In this document: in pieces, positions 45,991-55,266 of the stretch
Position numbering within the stretch: position 1 is the first letter of the stretch
Layout of the letters: each line of letters starts with the position of its first letter
Assembly: GCF_037126175.1 (NCBI RefSeq)
Contig: NZ_CP146986.1
Location: 1,082,501-1,146,500 of the forward strand
Length of the DNA: 64,000 nucleotides
Origin: Pseudomonas sp. RSB 5.4
Lineage (GTDB): Bacteria; Pseudomonadota; Gammaproteobacteria; Pseudomonadales; Pseudomonadaceae
Direction: 5' to 3'
Made by a program: the position numbers and the translations under genes
The notes under the pieces: model-generated
Told to the model about the DNA's origin: nothing
Databases searched by the model: none
Seen by the model: only the letters and a program-made list of their open reading frames with translations

Positions 45991-46548
45991 TCAGAGGGTT
46001 TCCACCAGACGCGCGGCGCTGCCGTCAGACAGCGCAATGCGCGTCCAGCGGCACAGGCTGGGACGAATCGGTACGAGGTCGGAGGCATTGCTGCCGGTGC
46101 TGAATTCCACGGCCGGCGGCGCCTGAATCTCGTGCCAGCCATTGCTCGTCAGGGCCGACTCTCTAAGCACAATTTCCGGCGTTGCGAAGTGCCACAGCGA
46201 CTGTCCCAGCAACGTACTCAAGGGCTGGGTGAACTCGGCAGCACGCGCAGGAGAGCAGGCCAGCAAACGGTGGGTGAGGTCGCAGATCAGGTGCATCGGC
46301 CGCTGACTTTCCCCGACCAGACGCGCCAATACCTGATCGGCGGCGCTGTCCAGGCGCGCAGCCAGCAAGCGCTCCAGCTGTTGCTGCGCGACAGGCTCCA
46401 GCGCCTGCACACCGCTTTCCCAGCGAGAAATGGTCGACTGAGTGACGTTGAACAACTGCGCCGCATGCGTCTGTTTGACGCGATGCAGCAGGCGCCAGCG
46501 TCGCAAGGCGATACCGGGCAGGGCGGGCTTCAATAACAGGTCTGACAT
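45991..46548 (-). CDS. XRE-family helix-turn-helix regulator
   Basis: A 185-residue protein with an N-terminal XRE HTH (about residues 15-50, KQTHAAQLFNVTQSTISRWES) and a C-terminal domain of about 110 residues that may sense a ligand (it does not look like a cupin). Located between the HD-domain gene and a RidA gene, same strand as both; its target is unknown. Confidence 0.83.
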   Translation of the reverse strand: MSDLLLKPALPGIALRRWRLLHRVKQTHAAQLFNVTQSTISRWESGVQALEPVAQQQLERLLAARLDSAADQVLARLVGESQRPMHLICDLTHRLLACSPARAAEFTQPLSTLLGQSLWHFATPEIVLRESALTSNGWHEIQAPPAVEFSTGSNASDLVPIRPSLCRWTRIALSDGSAARLVETL

Positions 46549-46623
46549 GGCGGTTGTGGAAAATGGGTAGGCGGGTCGGACAGTCTGAAGACTGCCGACC
46601 CCCGGTGCAAATCCGCCAGACGA

Positions 46624-47022
46624 TCAGGCCGTTTCGCGCAGCCTGGCGATTACCTTGATCTCGAACTGAAACCCGGCCAGCCAGGTCACGCCGACCGCAG
46701 TAATCGTCGGATACGGTGCGCTGCCCCAGAACTCCGGTACCACTTCCCAGATGGTTTCGAAGGTCGATTGTGGATCGACCATGAACACCGTGACGTCGAC
46801 CGCGTCGGCGAAGCTGCCACCGGCGGCGTCGAGAATCGCATTGAGGTTGTTGAAGGCCAGGCGCACCTGGTCCTGCAGATCCGGCTCGGGCGAACCATCT
46901 TCACGGCTGCCGACTTGTCCCGAGACGAACAGGAAACCGTTGGAACGAATCGCCGGCGAATAGCGATGACGCTCGTAAAGCGCATGGCGGGCTGGCGGGA
47001 AAACGACGTCGCGCTGGGTCAT
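46624..47022 (-). CDS. RidA-family protein, second
   Basis: A 132-residue RidA/YjgF-like protein (FVSGQVG, the central helix LAFNNLNAILDAAGG, and C-terminal WLAGFQFEIKVIA). ATG 47022 is preceded by GGAG with six-base spacing; earlier in-frame ATGs have no site. The catalytic Arg of RidA is not evident (PYPTITAVGVTWL), so enzymatic deaminase activity is doubtful. Divergent from the LysR gene at 47145. Confidence 0.86.
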   Translation of the reverse strand: MTQRDVVFPPARHALYERHRYSPAIRSNGFLFVSGQVGSREDGSPEPDLQDQVRLAFNNLNAILDAAGGSFADAVDVTVFMVDPQSTFETIWEVVPEFWGSAPYPTITAVGVTWLAGFQFEIKVIARLRETA

Positions 47023-47144
47023 GGGTGTCTCCATCATTGTTTGGTCATTGACGATGGGGTGACTTTAGGGACTTGCGCAGCCGCGATAAACGCGCAACCT
47101 TGGCGTTCACTGTTTGCAAAACCCAAACAATCCGAGGGCGAGAA

Positions 47145-48071
47145 GTGGACCGTTTTGATGCAATGCAGGCGTTCGCCCGGGTGGTCGAGGCGGGGAGTTT
47201 CACCAAGGCTGCCGAGACCTTGCACATGAGCAAGACCACCGTGACGCAACGGGTGCAGCAACTGGAGGCTCGGCTGCGGGTCAAGTTGCTCAACCGCACC
47301 ACACGCAAGGTCAACGTCACTGCCGATGGCGCGATTTACTACGAGCGAGTGATCAAGTTATTGGCCGATATGGACGACGCTGAAACCAGTCTGTCCGGCG
47401 CCTCGGCGTTACCCCGAGGGCGCTTGCGCGTCGATGTGCCAAGTCCGCTGGCGAGGCTGATCCTGGTGCCGGCGTTGCCTGAGTTTCACGCGCGTTACCC
47501 GGATATTCAGATCGACATGGGCGTCAGCGACCGCATCGTCGACATCATCGATGAGAACGTCGATTGCGTGGTGCGCGGCGGCGAATTGCTCGATCAGTCA
47601 CTGATGGCGCGGCGGGTTGCCGATCTTCAGCTTGGGGTCTTCGCCGCGCCGAGTTATCTGGCCCGCGCCGGCACGCCGCTGCATCCACGGGAGCTGGAAG
47701 ACTCGCATCATCGGGTGGTCGGCTTTCTCTGGGCGCGCACCGGAAAACCGGTGCCATACGCCTTGCACAACGGCAGCGAACATCTGCAGATCAAGGGCCG
47801 TCACATCCTCGCAGTCGATGACGGCAATGCCTACCTTGCGGCAGGTCTGGCCGGCATGGGCGTGCTGTGGTTGCCCAGGTACATGTCGCACGCACATCAG
47901 GCCCGGGGTGAGTTGGTGCCGCTGTTCGAGGACTGGCAACTCGAACCGATGCCGCTTTATGTGGCATATCCGCCGAACCGGCATGTCAGCCTGAAACTGC
48001 GGGTGTTCATCGACTGGATCATCGAGCTGATGGCGCAGCATGCACCGGTCATCGAGCGCCGAGGTTTTTGA
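47145..48071 (+). CDS. LysR-family regulator (HTH_1 plus substrate-binding)
   Basis: A 308-residue LTTR. N-terminal HTH (TKAAETLHMSKTTVTQRVQQLE, residues 20-41) and a substrate-binding domain of the CrgA-like type. GTG 47145 follows GAGGGCGAGAA. It probably regulates the divergent RidA gene. Its 3' end overlaps that of the convergent LysR gene by 23 bases. Confidence 0.9.
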   Translation: MDRFDAMQAFARVVEAGSFTKAAETLHMSKTTVTQRVQQLEARLRVKLLNRTTRKVNVTADGAIYYERVIKLLADMDDAETSLSGASALPRGRLRVDVPSPLARLILVPALPEFHARYPDIQIDMGVSDRIVDIIDENVDCVVRGGELLDQSLMARRVADLQLGVFAAPSYLARAGTPLHPRELEDSHHRVVGFLWARTGKPVPYALHNGSEHLQIKGRHILAVDDGNAYLAAGLAGMGVLWLPRYMSHAHQARGELVPLFEDWQLEPMPLYVAYPPNRHVSLKLRVFIDWIIELMAQHAPVIERRGF

Positions 48072-48909
48072 TCAGCCACTCGCTGAAGCATCGCGCCATC
48101 GGGTCATTCTCGCTGTCGCGATGCGTCAGCAGCGCCCAGTTCGGGCCACGAATGGTTTGCTCGACCAAGGGTTGCAGCAGCCCGTTTTCCTGCGCCTGAC
48201 GGCTGAGCAACTGACTGACCAGCGCAATCCCCAACCCCGCCGCAGCGGCATCGAGCAACAAGCCTGGATCGGAAAAATTCAGCCCCTGATCCTGCTGCCC
48301 GACATCGACGCCAGCCTCCACCGCCCAGTGGCTCCAGTCCATTTCCCGCTCACCATGCAGGGTGGTGCGCTGCGCGGCAGGTTGCGCCAACACGCTGGGA
48401 TGACACGCCGGAAACAGGCGGTCGGCATGCAGCACCTTGAAGCTGCATTCGGCCTGGGAGCTGATGTCGTCGCGCACCGCCAGATCGATGGTTTGCGTGG
48501 CCATGTCCGGCACTTCGTCGGTGCTGAAAATCCATAGATCGACCTGCGGATGCTGGCGCCGAAAATCCGCCAGACGCGGCAGCAGCCAGTGCCGGGCAAA
48601 CGCCGGCGTGGTGTTGAGCACCAGTTGGTTGGGCTTCTGATATTGCCCCAGACGCCGGATGCCAACCGCCAGTTGCTGCAGCATCGCTTGGGTGGTGCTG
48701 AGCAGATCGTGGCCGGCGTCGGTCAGGGCGACGCTGCGACCGTTGCGAAAGAACAGTGGCTGTTCGAGGTACGCCTCGAGGCTGCGGATCTGCTGGCTGA
48801 TCGCCGATTGAGTGAGGCTCAACTCATCGGCCGCCTTGTGAAAACTGCCGAGGCGCGCAGCTGCCTCGAAGCCGCGCAGCGAGCTGAGCGGCGGCCAGTG
48901 CTTGAGCAT
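48049..48909 (-). CDS. GcvA-type LysR regulator
   Basis: A 286-residue LTTR of the GcvA-like subgroup: start block PPLSSLRGFEAAARLGSF, HTH through LSLTQSAISQQIRSLE, and C-terminal effector domain. ATG 48909 has AGAGGAA nine bases upstream. It is divergent from aguA, 135 bases away, and is the most likely regulator of the agmatine operon. Confidence 0.9.
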   Translation of the reverse strand: MLKHWPPLSSLRGFEAAARLGSFHKAADELSLTQSAISQQIRSLEAYLEQPLFFRNGRSVALTDAGHDLLSTTQAMLQQLAVGIRRLGQYQKPNQLVLNTTPAFARHWLLPRLADFRRQHPQVDLWIFSTDEVPDMATQTIDLAVRDDISSQAECSFKVLHADRLFPACHPSVLAQPAAQRTTLHGEREMDWSHWAVEAGVDVGQQDQGLNFSDPGLLLDAAAAGLGIALVSQLLSRQAQENGLLQPLVEQTIRGPNWALLTHRDSENDPMARCFSEWLIKNLGAR

Positions 48910-49044
48910 ATCGATAAGTTCCTCTAATCAGTTGTGCGCTAAATCCATCGTTTGTTGGCGCGGTTTCAGCTCAGTAGCATTCACCTCAAGCCAAATCACG
49001 GCAATTTCCATTGAACACAATGGCTTAATCGAGAGGTGCTTGTC

Positions 49045-50097
49045 ATGCCGCGCAACGAGAATAACAACAACGCTTGGATGATGCCTGCCGAATGGGTGAC
49101 GCATGCCGCGACGTGGATGGTCTGGCCGCATAACCAGGCGCTGTGGGAATCGGGATGGCGCGTGACCTTGCCGCTGGTGCAAGAGGATTTCGCCCGGGTC
49201 GCCAACGCCATCGCACGCTTCGAACCGGTGAAAATGGTCGTTGATCCCTCGGCGGTAGCGAGCGCCAAAGCCCTGTGCGGGCCGAACATCGAGCTGATCC
49301 CGCTGGCGGTCAACGACAGTTGGTGCCGCGACTCTGGCCCGAGCTTCGTCTGCCACCCGCAACAAGGGCTGGCCGGTGTCAGCTGGCGCTTCAATGCCTG
49401 GGGCGGCAAGTCGGCGCATGAGCTGGACGAAAGCCTCGCGCGGCGCGCACTCAATCATCTGGGGCTGGAATGCTTCGGTACACCGTTGAGCAACGAGGGC
49501 GGGGCGATTCATGTCGACGGCGAGGGCACGCTGATCACCACCGAATCGGTGCTGCTCAACCCCAATCGCAACCCGGGGATCGGCAAGGCCGAGATGGAAG
49601 AAATCTTCCGCCGTCTATTGGGCGTGAAGAAAACCATCTGGTTGCCGGGCGATCCGGATTACGTCACCGGCGACATGACCGACGGCCACGTCGATGGTGT
49701 CTGCGCCTTCGCCCGTCCCGGCGTGTTGCTGGTGGATGCGACGCATGACCAGAGTTCGGTGTACGCCGAAGTGGTGCGGGAAAATCGCCGCGCATTGGAG
49801 TTGGCGACCGACGCCCAAGGGCGCAAGTTCGAGCTGATCGAACTGTTCGAAGCCAGCGAAGCGGTGGACAGCGACGCCGAAGTGTTCTGCGCCTCGTACA
49901 CCAATTTCTACATCGCCAACGGCGCGATCATCATGCCGGCCTACGGCATCGAGGCCGACGAGGTGGCGGCCAAAGTGCTGGCGCAGGCGTTCCCCGGACG
50001 CGAAGTGGTGCCGGTGCGCATCAATCATCTGGCCCATGGCGGCGGAGGGGTGCATTGCATCACCCAGCAGCAACCCGCCTGGCCAGTGGAGGGTTGA
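49045..50097 (+). CDS. aguA: Agmatine deiminase
   Basis: A 350-residue enzyme of the peptidyl-arginine-deiminase-like fold. It converts agmatine to N-carbamoylputrescine. The Cys nucleophile is in HGGGGVHC (331-338, Cys338), and the acidic/His substrate block WCRDSGP and GHVDGVC are present. ATG 49045 follows AGAGG by eight bases. No signal peptide, so cytoplasmic. First gene of the agu operon: aguB begins three bases after the stop. Confidence 0.94.
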   Translation: MPRNENNNNAWMMPAEWVTHAATWMVWPHNQALWESGWRVTLPLVQEDFARVANAIARFEPVKMVVDPSAVASAKALCGPNIELIPLAVNDSWCRDSGPSFVCHPQQGLAGVSWRFNAWGGKSAHELDESLARRALNHLGLECFGTPLSNEGGAIHVDGEGTLITTESVLLNPNRNPGIGKAEMEEIFRRLLGVKKTIWLPGDPDYVTGDMTDGHVDGVCAFARPGVLLVDATHDQSSVYAEVVRENRRALELATDAQGRKFELIELFEASEAVDSDAEVFCASYTNFYIANGAIIMPAYGIEADEVAAKVLAQAFPGREVVPVRINHLAHGGGGVHCITQQQPAWPVEG

Positions 50098-50100
50098 GCA

Positions 50101-51009
50101 ATGAGCCATCTGACCATCGCCACCACCCAGATGCCGTGCACCTGGGACCTGCCGAGTAATCTCGATCAGGCCGAGCAACTGGTGCGTGAGGCCGCCGCGA
50201 AGGGCGCGCAGGTGATCCTGTTGCAGGAGCTGTTCGCCACGCCGTATTTCTGCATCGAACAGAGCCACAAACATCTGGCGCTGGCCGAGGAATACCGCGA
50301 CAGCCGTGTGCTGCAGCGTTTTGCTGCCCTGGCCAAAGAGCTGGGCGTGGTGTTGCCGCTGAGCTGGTTCGAGAGGGCCGGCAACGCCTACTTCAATTCG
50401 TTGAGCGTGGCCGATGCCGACGGGCGTCTGTCGGGGGTGTATCGCAAGACCCACATTCCCAATGCCATCGGCTATCAGGAGAAGGAATATTTCAGCCCCG
50501 GCGACAGCGGTTTCCGCGTTTGGGACACCGCGTTCGGTCGCCTCGGCGTGGGTATCTGCTGGGATCAGTGGTTCCCCGAGACCGCACGCTGTCTGGCATT
50601 GATGGGTGCTGAAGTGTTGCTGTTCCCCACGGCCATTGGCTCCGAGCCGGGATGCACGGCGCTGGATTCCCGCGATCACTGGCAGATGACCATGCGCGGT
50701 CATGCTGCCGCCAACCTGCTACCGGTGGTAGCCGCCAACCGGGTCGGGCGAGAAGTGGCAACCACTGATTCGTCGCTGCAAATGAGCTTTTACGGCTCGT
50801 CGTTTATCAGCGATCACAAAGGCCAGTTGCTCGCCGAAGCCGATCGCGACAGCAGCGGCGTGCTGGTGCACCGCCTCGATCTCGACGCGATGCGCGAAGA
50901 GCGCCTGAGCTGGGGCATCTACCGCGACCGCCGGCCGGACATGTACGGCGCGCTGCTCAGTCAGGACGGCCGCCACCTCCATGCACGCTGGAACACTCAA
51001 GGGGTTTGA
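50101..51009 (+). CDS. aguB: N-carbamoylputrescine amidase
   Basis: A 302-residue nitrilase-superfamily enzyme hydrolysing N-carbamoylputrescine to putrescine, CO2 and NH3. The Glu43-Lys116-Cys153 triad (LQELFATPYF, YRKTHIP, GVGICWDQWFPE) is complete. Starts three bases after aguA; its stop is two bases before the next gene, so all are translationally linked. Confidence 0.95.
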   Translation: MSHLTIATTQMPCTWDLPSNLDQAEQLVREAAAKGAQVILLQELFATPYFCIEQSHKHLALAEEYRDSRVLQRFAALAKELGVVLPLSWFERAGNAYFNSLSVADADGRLSGVYRKTHIPNAIGYQEKEYFSPGDSGFRVWDTAFGRLGVGICWDQWFPETARCLALMGAEVLLFPTAIGSEPGCTALDSRDHWQMTMRGHAAANLLPVVAANRVGREVATTDSSLQMSFYGSSFISDHKGQLLAEADRDSSGVLVHRLDLDAMREERLSWGIYRDRRPDMYGALLSQDGRHLHARWNTQGV

Positions 51010-51011
51010 AC

Positions 51012-52115
51012 ATGGCTACGCACCACAAAAGACTGCTGGGCGCGCTGGGTCTGGCGCTGACATGCGTGATCCCGTCGCTGCACGCCGAGGACAAAACCCT
51101 GCGGCTGTACAACTGGGCCGATTATTTTGCCGAAGACACCCTGAGCCGTTTTACCGCGGAAACCGGGATCAAGGTGATTTACGACGTCATGGACGGCAGC
51201 GAAACCCTCGAAGCGAAGATGCTCTCTGGTGGCAGCGGCTATGACCTGATCTTCCCCGGCGACACCGTGGCCGAGCGCCTGATGCGGGCCGGCAGCCTGT
51301 TGCCGCTGGATCAATCGAAGCTGACGGCGCTGGCCGACATCGAACCCGGTTTGCAGAAATTGCGCAGCCATTACGAACACTCCAGCCAGGCCACCGTGCC
51401 CTACACCTGGGGCACCATCGGCCTGACGTACAACGCGGCGCAGATCCAGCAGCGCATGGCCGACGCACCGGTCAACAGCCTGGACATGCTGTTCAAACCG
51501 GAGCTGGCGGCGAAGTTTGCCGACTGTGGAATTTCGCTGATCGACTCGCCGGATGAAGTGCTGGCGGTGGTGCTTAATTATCTGGGCCGCGATCCGCGCA
51601 GCGCGAAACCGGCGGATCTAGCAGCGGCCAGTGAGGTGCTGATGAAGCTGCGGCCTTACGTGCGCAAGTTCCAGTCGCAACCGGTGACCGATCTGGTCAA
51701 CGGCAACCTGTGCCTGTCGCTGGGTTACAGCGGTGACATGACCCAGGCCCAGCGCACCTCGGACAGCGCCGGCAAGACCACCCGATTCGAATACCGCATC
51801 CCCCGCGAGGGCACCACGGTGTGGATGGACACGATGGCGATTCCGGTCGATGCGAAACACCCGGAATACGCCTACGCATTCATCAACTTTGTGATGCGCC
51901 CGGAGAACATGGCGGCGATCACTAACTTCACCGGTTACCCGACTTCCAACGTCAAGACGCGGGCCAGCGTCGATGCGGCGATGCGCAACAACCCGGACAT
52001 CTATCTCGATGAGGTGACCTACGCTCGATTGATCCCGGGCAAGGACATTCCTCAGGCCGATATGCGTGCACGGATGCGCACCTGGACCAAATTCAAAACC
52101 GCCACTCAGCCATGA
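51012..52115 (+). CDS. PotF-like periplasmic polyamine-binding protein
   Basis: A 367-residue periplasmic binding protein with a signal peptide (cleavage LHA-ED near 25). The RLYNWADYF opening is typical of spermidine/putrescine-binding PotD/PotF. ATG 51012 with AAGGGG upstream, overlapping the aguB context. The ABC partner genes are absent here, so it would use another transporter's permease. In an agmatine operon the ligand is likely agmatine or putrescine. Confidence 0.9.
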   Translation: MATHHKRLLGALGLALTCVIPSLHAEDKTLRLYNWADYFAEDTLSRFTAETGIKVIYDVMDGSETLEAKMLSGGSGYDLIFPGDTVAERLMRAGSLLPLDQSKLTALADIEPGLQKLRSHYEHSSQATVPYTWGTIGLTYNAAQIQQRMADAPVNSLDMLFKPELAAKFADCGISLIDSPDEVLAVVLNYLGRDPRSAKPADLAAASEVLMKLRPYVRKFQSQPVTDLVNGNLCLSLGYSGDMTQAQRTSDSAGKTTRFEYRIPREGTTVWMDTMAIPVDAKHPEYAYAFINFVMRPENMAAITNFTGYPTSNVKTRASVDAAMRNNPDIYLDEVTYARLIPGKDIPQADMRARMRTWTKFKTATQP

Positions 52116-52162
52116 TTCAACCGCCGGCGCCCGGTCGCCGGCTCTTTTCAGGAAAACCAGAT

Positions 52163-53284
52163 ATGTCGACGCGTCGAGAGTTCATCAAACAGGTATCAGT
52201 CGCCGCAGGTGTCAGCGCCGCGGTCATGGGCCTTGGCCTGACGCCGGGCAAATTGCTGGCGGCCAGCGCGGGGGATTGGTTCATGCCGGACGAGGGCGAC
52301 AAGCACGAGCGCGCCTTCATCGCTTTCGGCGCACAGGATGCGATCTGGGAAGATTTCACCGCGGATGTGCAGGCTGCGCTGGGCCGCATTGCTCGCACCA
52401 TTGCCCGTTATGAACCGCTCACGGTGTTTTGTCGCAGCGGCGAACGCAGCCTTGCCGAAGAGTACTGCGGCACCCGCAACGTCACCTACGTGACCGCCGC
52501 GCTCGACGACATCTGGATGCGTGACATCGGCGCCAATTTTGTCATCGACGACAGGGGCGGACTCGGTGCCGTGGACTTCAATTTCAACGGTTGGGGCGAC
52601 AAACAGCGGCACAGCAAGGATGCAAAAATCGCCGCGCGAGTGACCGCCGACGCACAGGCGACTTACCTGCGCAGCGAGCTGGTGGGCGAGGGCGGCGGCA
52701 TTGAAGTCGACGGTCACGGCACCGGGATCATGACCGAGAGCAGCTGGATCAACAGCAACCGCAATCCGGGCTGGAGCAAGGCCGAGGTCGAGGCTGAATT
52801 GAAGGCGCGTCTGGGGCTGCGCAAAATCATCTGGCTGCCGGGGATCAAGGGCAAGGACATCACCGACGCTCACGTGGATTTCTATGCGCGGTTCATCAAG
52901 CCCGGTGTGGTGATCGCCAACCTCGACAGCGACCCTGAATCCTACGATCACCAAGTCACGCTGGCGCACCTGGAGATTCTCAAGAAAGCCACCGACGCTG
53001 ATGGTCGCAAACTGCAGATCCACACGATTTCGCCGCCGCTCAAGCCGCGCAAAAGCAAGTTCAATCAGAACAACCCGGATTTCGCTGCCGGTTACATCAA
53101 CTACTTCGTGATCAACGGCGCGATCATCGCCCCGGAATTCGGCGACAAGGCCGCCGACCAGAAGGCTTACGACCTGCTGTCGAAGCTGTATCCGGAGCGC
53201 AAAGTCGAGTTGCTGAACATCGATGCGATTGCTGCCGGTGGCGGCGGGATTCACTGCGTGACCAGTCATCAGCCGCAAGCGTGA
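52163..53284 (+). CDS. Tat-exported agmatine-deiminase-family protein
   Basis: A 373-residue paralogue of AguA with a twin-arginine signal (STRREFIKQ, then a hydrophobic run ending near LAASA, about residue 37), so probably periplasmic. The nucleophile block AGGGGIHCV (Cys365) and the acidic block MRDIGANF and DAHVD are kept; overall identity to the cytoplasmic copy is low. ATG 52163 follows AGGAAAA. It may deiminate agmatine outside the inner membrane, feeding N-carbamoylputrescine or ammonia; substrate not proven. Confidence 0.88.
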   Translation: MSTRREFIKQVSVAAGVSAAVMGLGLTPGKLLAASAGDWFMPDEGDKHERAFIAFGAQDAIWEDFTADVQAALGRIARTIARYEPLTVFCRSGERSLAEEYCGTRNVTYVTAALDDIWMRDIGANFVIDDRGGLGAVDFNFNGWGDKQRHSKDAKIAARVTADAQATYLRSELVGEGGGIEVDGHGTGIMTESSWINSNRNPGWSKAEVEAELKARLGLRKIIWLPGIKGKDITDAHVDFYARFIKPGVVIANLDSDPESYDHQVTLAHLEILKKATDADGRKLQIHTISPPLKPRKSKFNQNNPDFAAGYINYFVINGAIIAPEFGDKAADQKAYDLLSKLYPERKVELLNIDAIAAGGGGIHCVTSHQPQA

Positions 53285-53334
53285 TTGACTCTTTGGCCCG
53301 GCAAGCCAACTATCGGCGGATAACAACATGACCG

Positions 53335-54357
53335 ATGGGCCAGACCTTGATCGAACGACGTCAATTCAGCGGAGGCATGAAGGGCAAAAACCTCCGCTAT
53401 CTGAATGAGCAAGCCGCCGAGACCCGCATCACCCGCACCGGTTTCCTGTTGCTGGAACACTTTTCACTGCCGGCCTTCACCCAGGCGCTGGATACCATCA
53501 TCACCGCCAATCTGTTGCGCAGCGGACTGTTCAGCTCGCGCACGTTCGGTCTGGGCGAGGGAGAGGTGATCAGCGATCTGGGATTGGTGATTCGTCCGGA
53601 CGCGCGGATTGACCCGGCAAGTCTTGCGCAACTGGATCTGCTGGTGGTGTGCGGCGGCTACCGCACCGAGCTGAAGGCCAGCGAGGAGTTGATCAGCCTG
53701 TTGCGCTGCGCCGCAGAGCGCGGTGTCGGTCTGGCCGGATTGTGGAACGGTGCGTGGTTTCTCGGCCGCGCTGGGCTCCTTGATGGCTATCGTTGTGCGA
53801 TCCACCCGGAACATCGTCCGGCGCTTACGGAGATTGCCAAAGCCACCCAGGTCAGCAGCGAGCCGTATGTGATTGATCGTGATCGACTCACCGCGTCGAG
53901 TCCGTCCGGGGCGTTCCATATGGCGCTGGACTGGATCAAGGGCCTGCACGGCAAGGCGCTGGTCGAAGGCATCGAGGATATTCTGGCGTTCGAGGAGTCG
54001 CGGTACCGGCGGATCAAACCGGACGAAAACCTCTGCGTCAGCGCGCCCTTGCGCGAGGTGGTCAAACTGATGGACGCCAACCTCGAAGAGCCGCTGGAGC
54101 TGGAGCAATTGGCGGTGTATGCCGGCCGATCGCGGCGTCAGCTGGAGCGTTTGTTCAAGGAGCAACTGGGAACCACGCCGCAGCGCTATTACCTGGAATT
54201 GCGCATCACCGAAGCCCGGCGCCTGCTGCAACACACCGAGCTGTCGCAGATGGAAGTGCTGGTGGCCTGTGGTTTCGTTTCGCCGAGCCATTTCAGCAAA
54301 TGCTACAGCGCGTTCTTTGGCTACCGACCGTCCAGGGAAAAACGCCTGGTCAAATAA
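53335..54357 (+). CDS. GlxA-family AraC regulator
   Basis: A 340-residue regulator with a DJ-1/PfpI-like N-terminal domain (about residues 33-190, including VVCGGYRTEL and GLWNGAWFLGRAGLLDG) and an AraC HTH in the last 105 residues (LAVYAGRSRRQLERLF; CGFVSPSHFSKCYSAFFG). GlxA-type members in Pseudomonas often control arginine, carnitine or related amine catabolism. Same strand as the agu genes and 50 bases downstream of the last, so probably their regulator. Start uncertain; ATG 53377 is also possible. Confidence 0.87.
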   Translation: MGQTLIERRQFSGGMKGKNLRYLNEQAAETRITRTGFLLLEHFSLPAFTQALDTIITANLLRSGLFSSRTFGLGEGEVISDLGLVIRPDARIDPASLAQLDLLVVCGGYRTELKASEELISLLRCAAERGVGLAGLWNGAWFLGRAGLLDGYRCAIHPEHRPALTEIAKATQVSSEPYVIDRDRLTASSPSGAFHMALDWIKGLHGKALVEGIEDILAFEESRYRRIKPDENLCVSAPLREVVKLMDANLEEPLELEQLAVYAGRSRRQLERLFKEQLGTTPQRYYLELRITEARRLLQHTELSQMEVLVACGFVSPSHFSKCYSAFFGYRPSREKRLVK

Positions 54358-54401
54358 CCCGCGCTGTTTCTATTGCCAGCCACAGACCGACCCCTGTGGT
54401 T

Positions 54402-55230
54402 GGTGTCAGAACCACTGGCTCAGCGCAGACCAATGTGGGAGCGGGCTTGCTCGCGAAAGCGGTGTGTCAGTCAGCATATGAATTGCCTGATGCGACCTCT
54501 TCGCGAGCAAGCCCGCTCCCACGGTTTTAATTGGGTGGTGTCAGAACCACTGGCTTAGCACAGACTAATGTGGGAGCGGGCTTGCTCGCGAAGGCGGTGT
54601 GTCAGTCAGCATATGAAGTGCCTGACATGGCCCCTTCGCGAGCAAGCCCGCTCCCACAGGTTTAATTGGGTGGTGTCAGAACCACTGGCTTAGCACAGAC
54701 TAATGTGGGAGCGGGCTTGCTCGCGAAGGCGGTGTGTCAGTCAGCATATGAAGTGCCTGACATGGCCCCTTCGCGAGCAAGCCCGCTCCCACAGGTTTAA
54801 TTGGGTGGTGTCAGAACCACTGGCTTAGCGCAGACCAATGTGGGAGCGGGCTTGCTCGCGAAAGCGGTGTGTCAGTCAGCATATGAATTGGCTGACACGG
54901 CCTCTTCGCGAGCAAGCCCGCTCCCACAGGTTTAATTGGGTGGTGTCAGAACCACTGGCTTAGCGCAGACCAATGTGGGAGCGGGCTTGCTCGCGAAGGC
55001 GGTGTGTCAGTCAGCATATGAATTGGCTGACGCGGCCTCTTCGCGAGCAAGCCCGCTCCCACAGTTTTAATTGGGTGGTGTCAGAACCACTGGCTTAGCG
55101 CAGGCTAATGTGGGAGCGGGCTTGCTCGCGAAAGCGGTGTGTCCTTCAGCATATGAAGTGGCTGACGCGGCCTCTTCGCGGGCAAGCCCGCTCCCACATG
55201 TTTAATTGGGTGGTGTCAGGTCCACTGGTT
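54402..55230. repeat. Tandem array of six 135-bp REP-doublet units
   Basis: Units begin at 54402, 54537, 54672, 54807, 54942 and 55077, each exactly 135 bases, with a degenerate seventh start at 55212. Each begins GGTGTCAGAACCACTGGCT, then has GTGGGAGCGGGCTTGCTCGC and its reverse complement (24-bp perfect arms in unit 2 at 54570-54593 and 54634-54657) around a spacer with a short inner inverted repeat (TGTCAG / CTGACA). Units 2 and 3 look identical; others differ by a few bases. No gene is present. It is BIME-like, formed by amplification. Confidence 0.97.
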
Positions 55231-55266
55231 TAGCGCAGGCCAATCAAGCTATAGGCCAGTGACGCT

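Noticed and set aside
48955..48972. Possible sigma54 promoter (GG-N10-GC) before aguA
   Set aside because: The -12 element lacks TTGC and the -24 element does not match TGGCAC well.
54402..55230. Looks like a CRISPR array: regular 135-bp periodicity with palindromic repeats
   Set aside because: There are no unique spacers; whole units repeat, each unit holds an inverted REP pair, and no cas genes occur.
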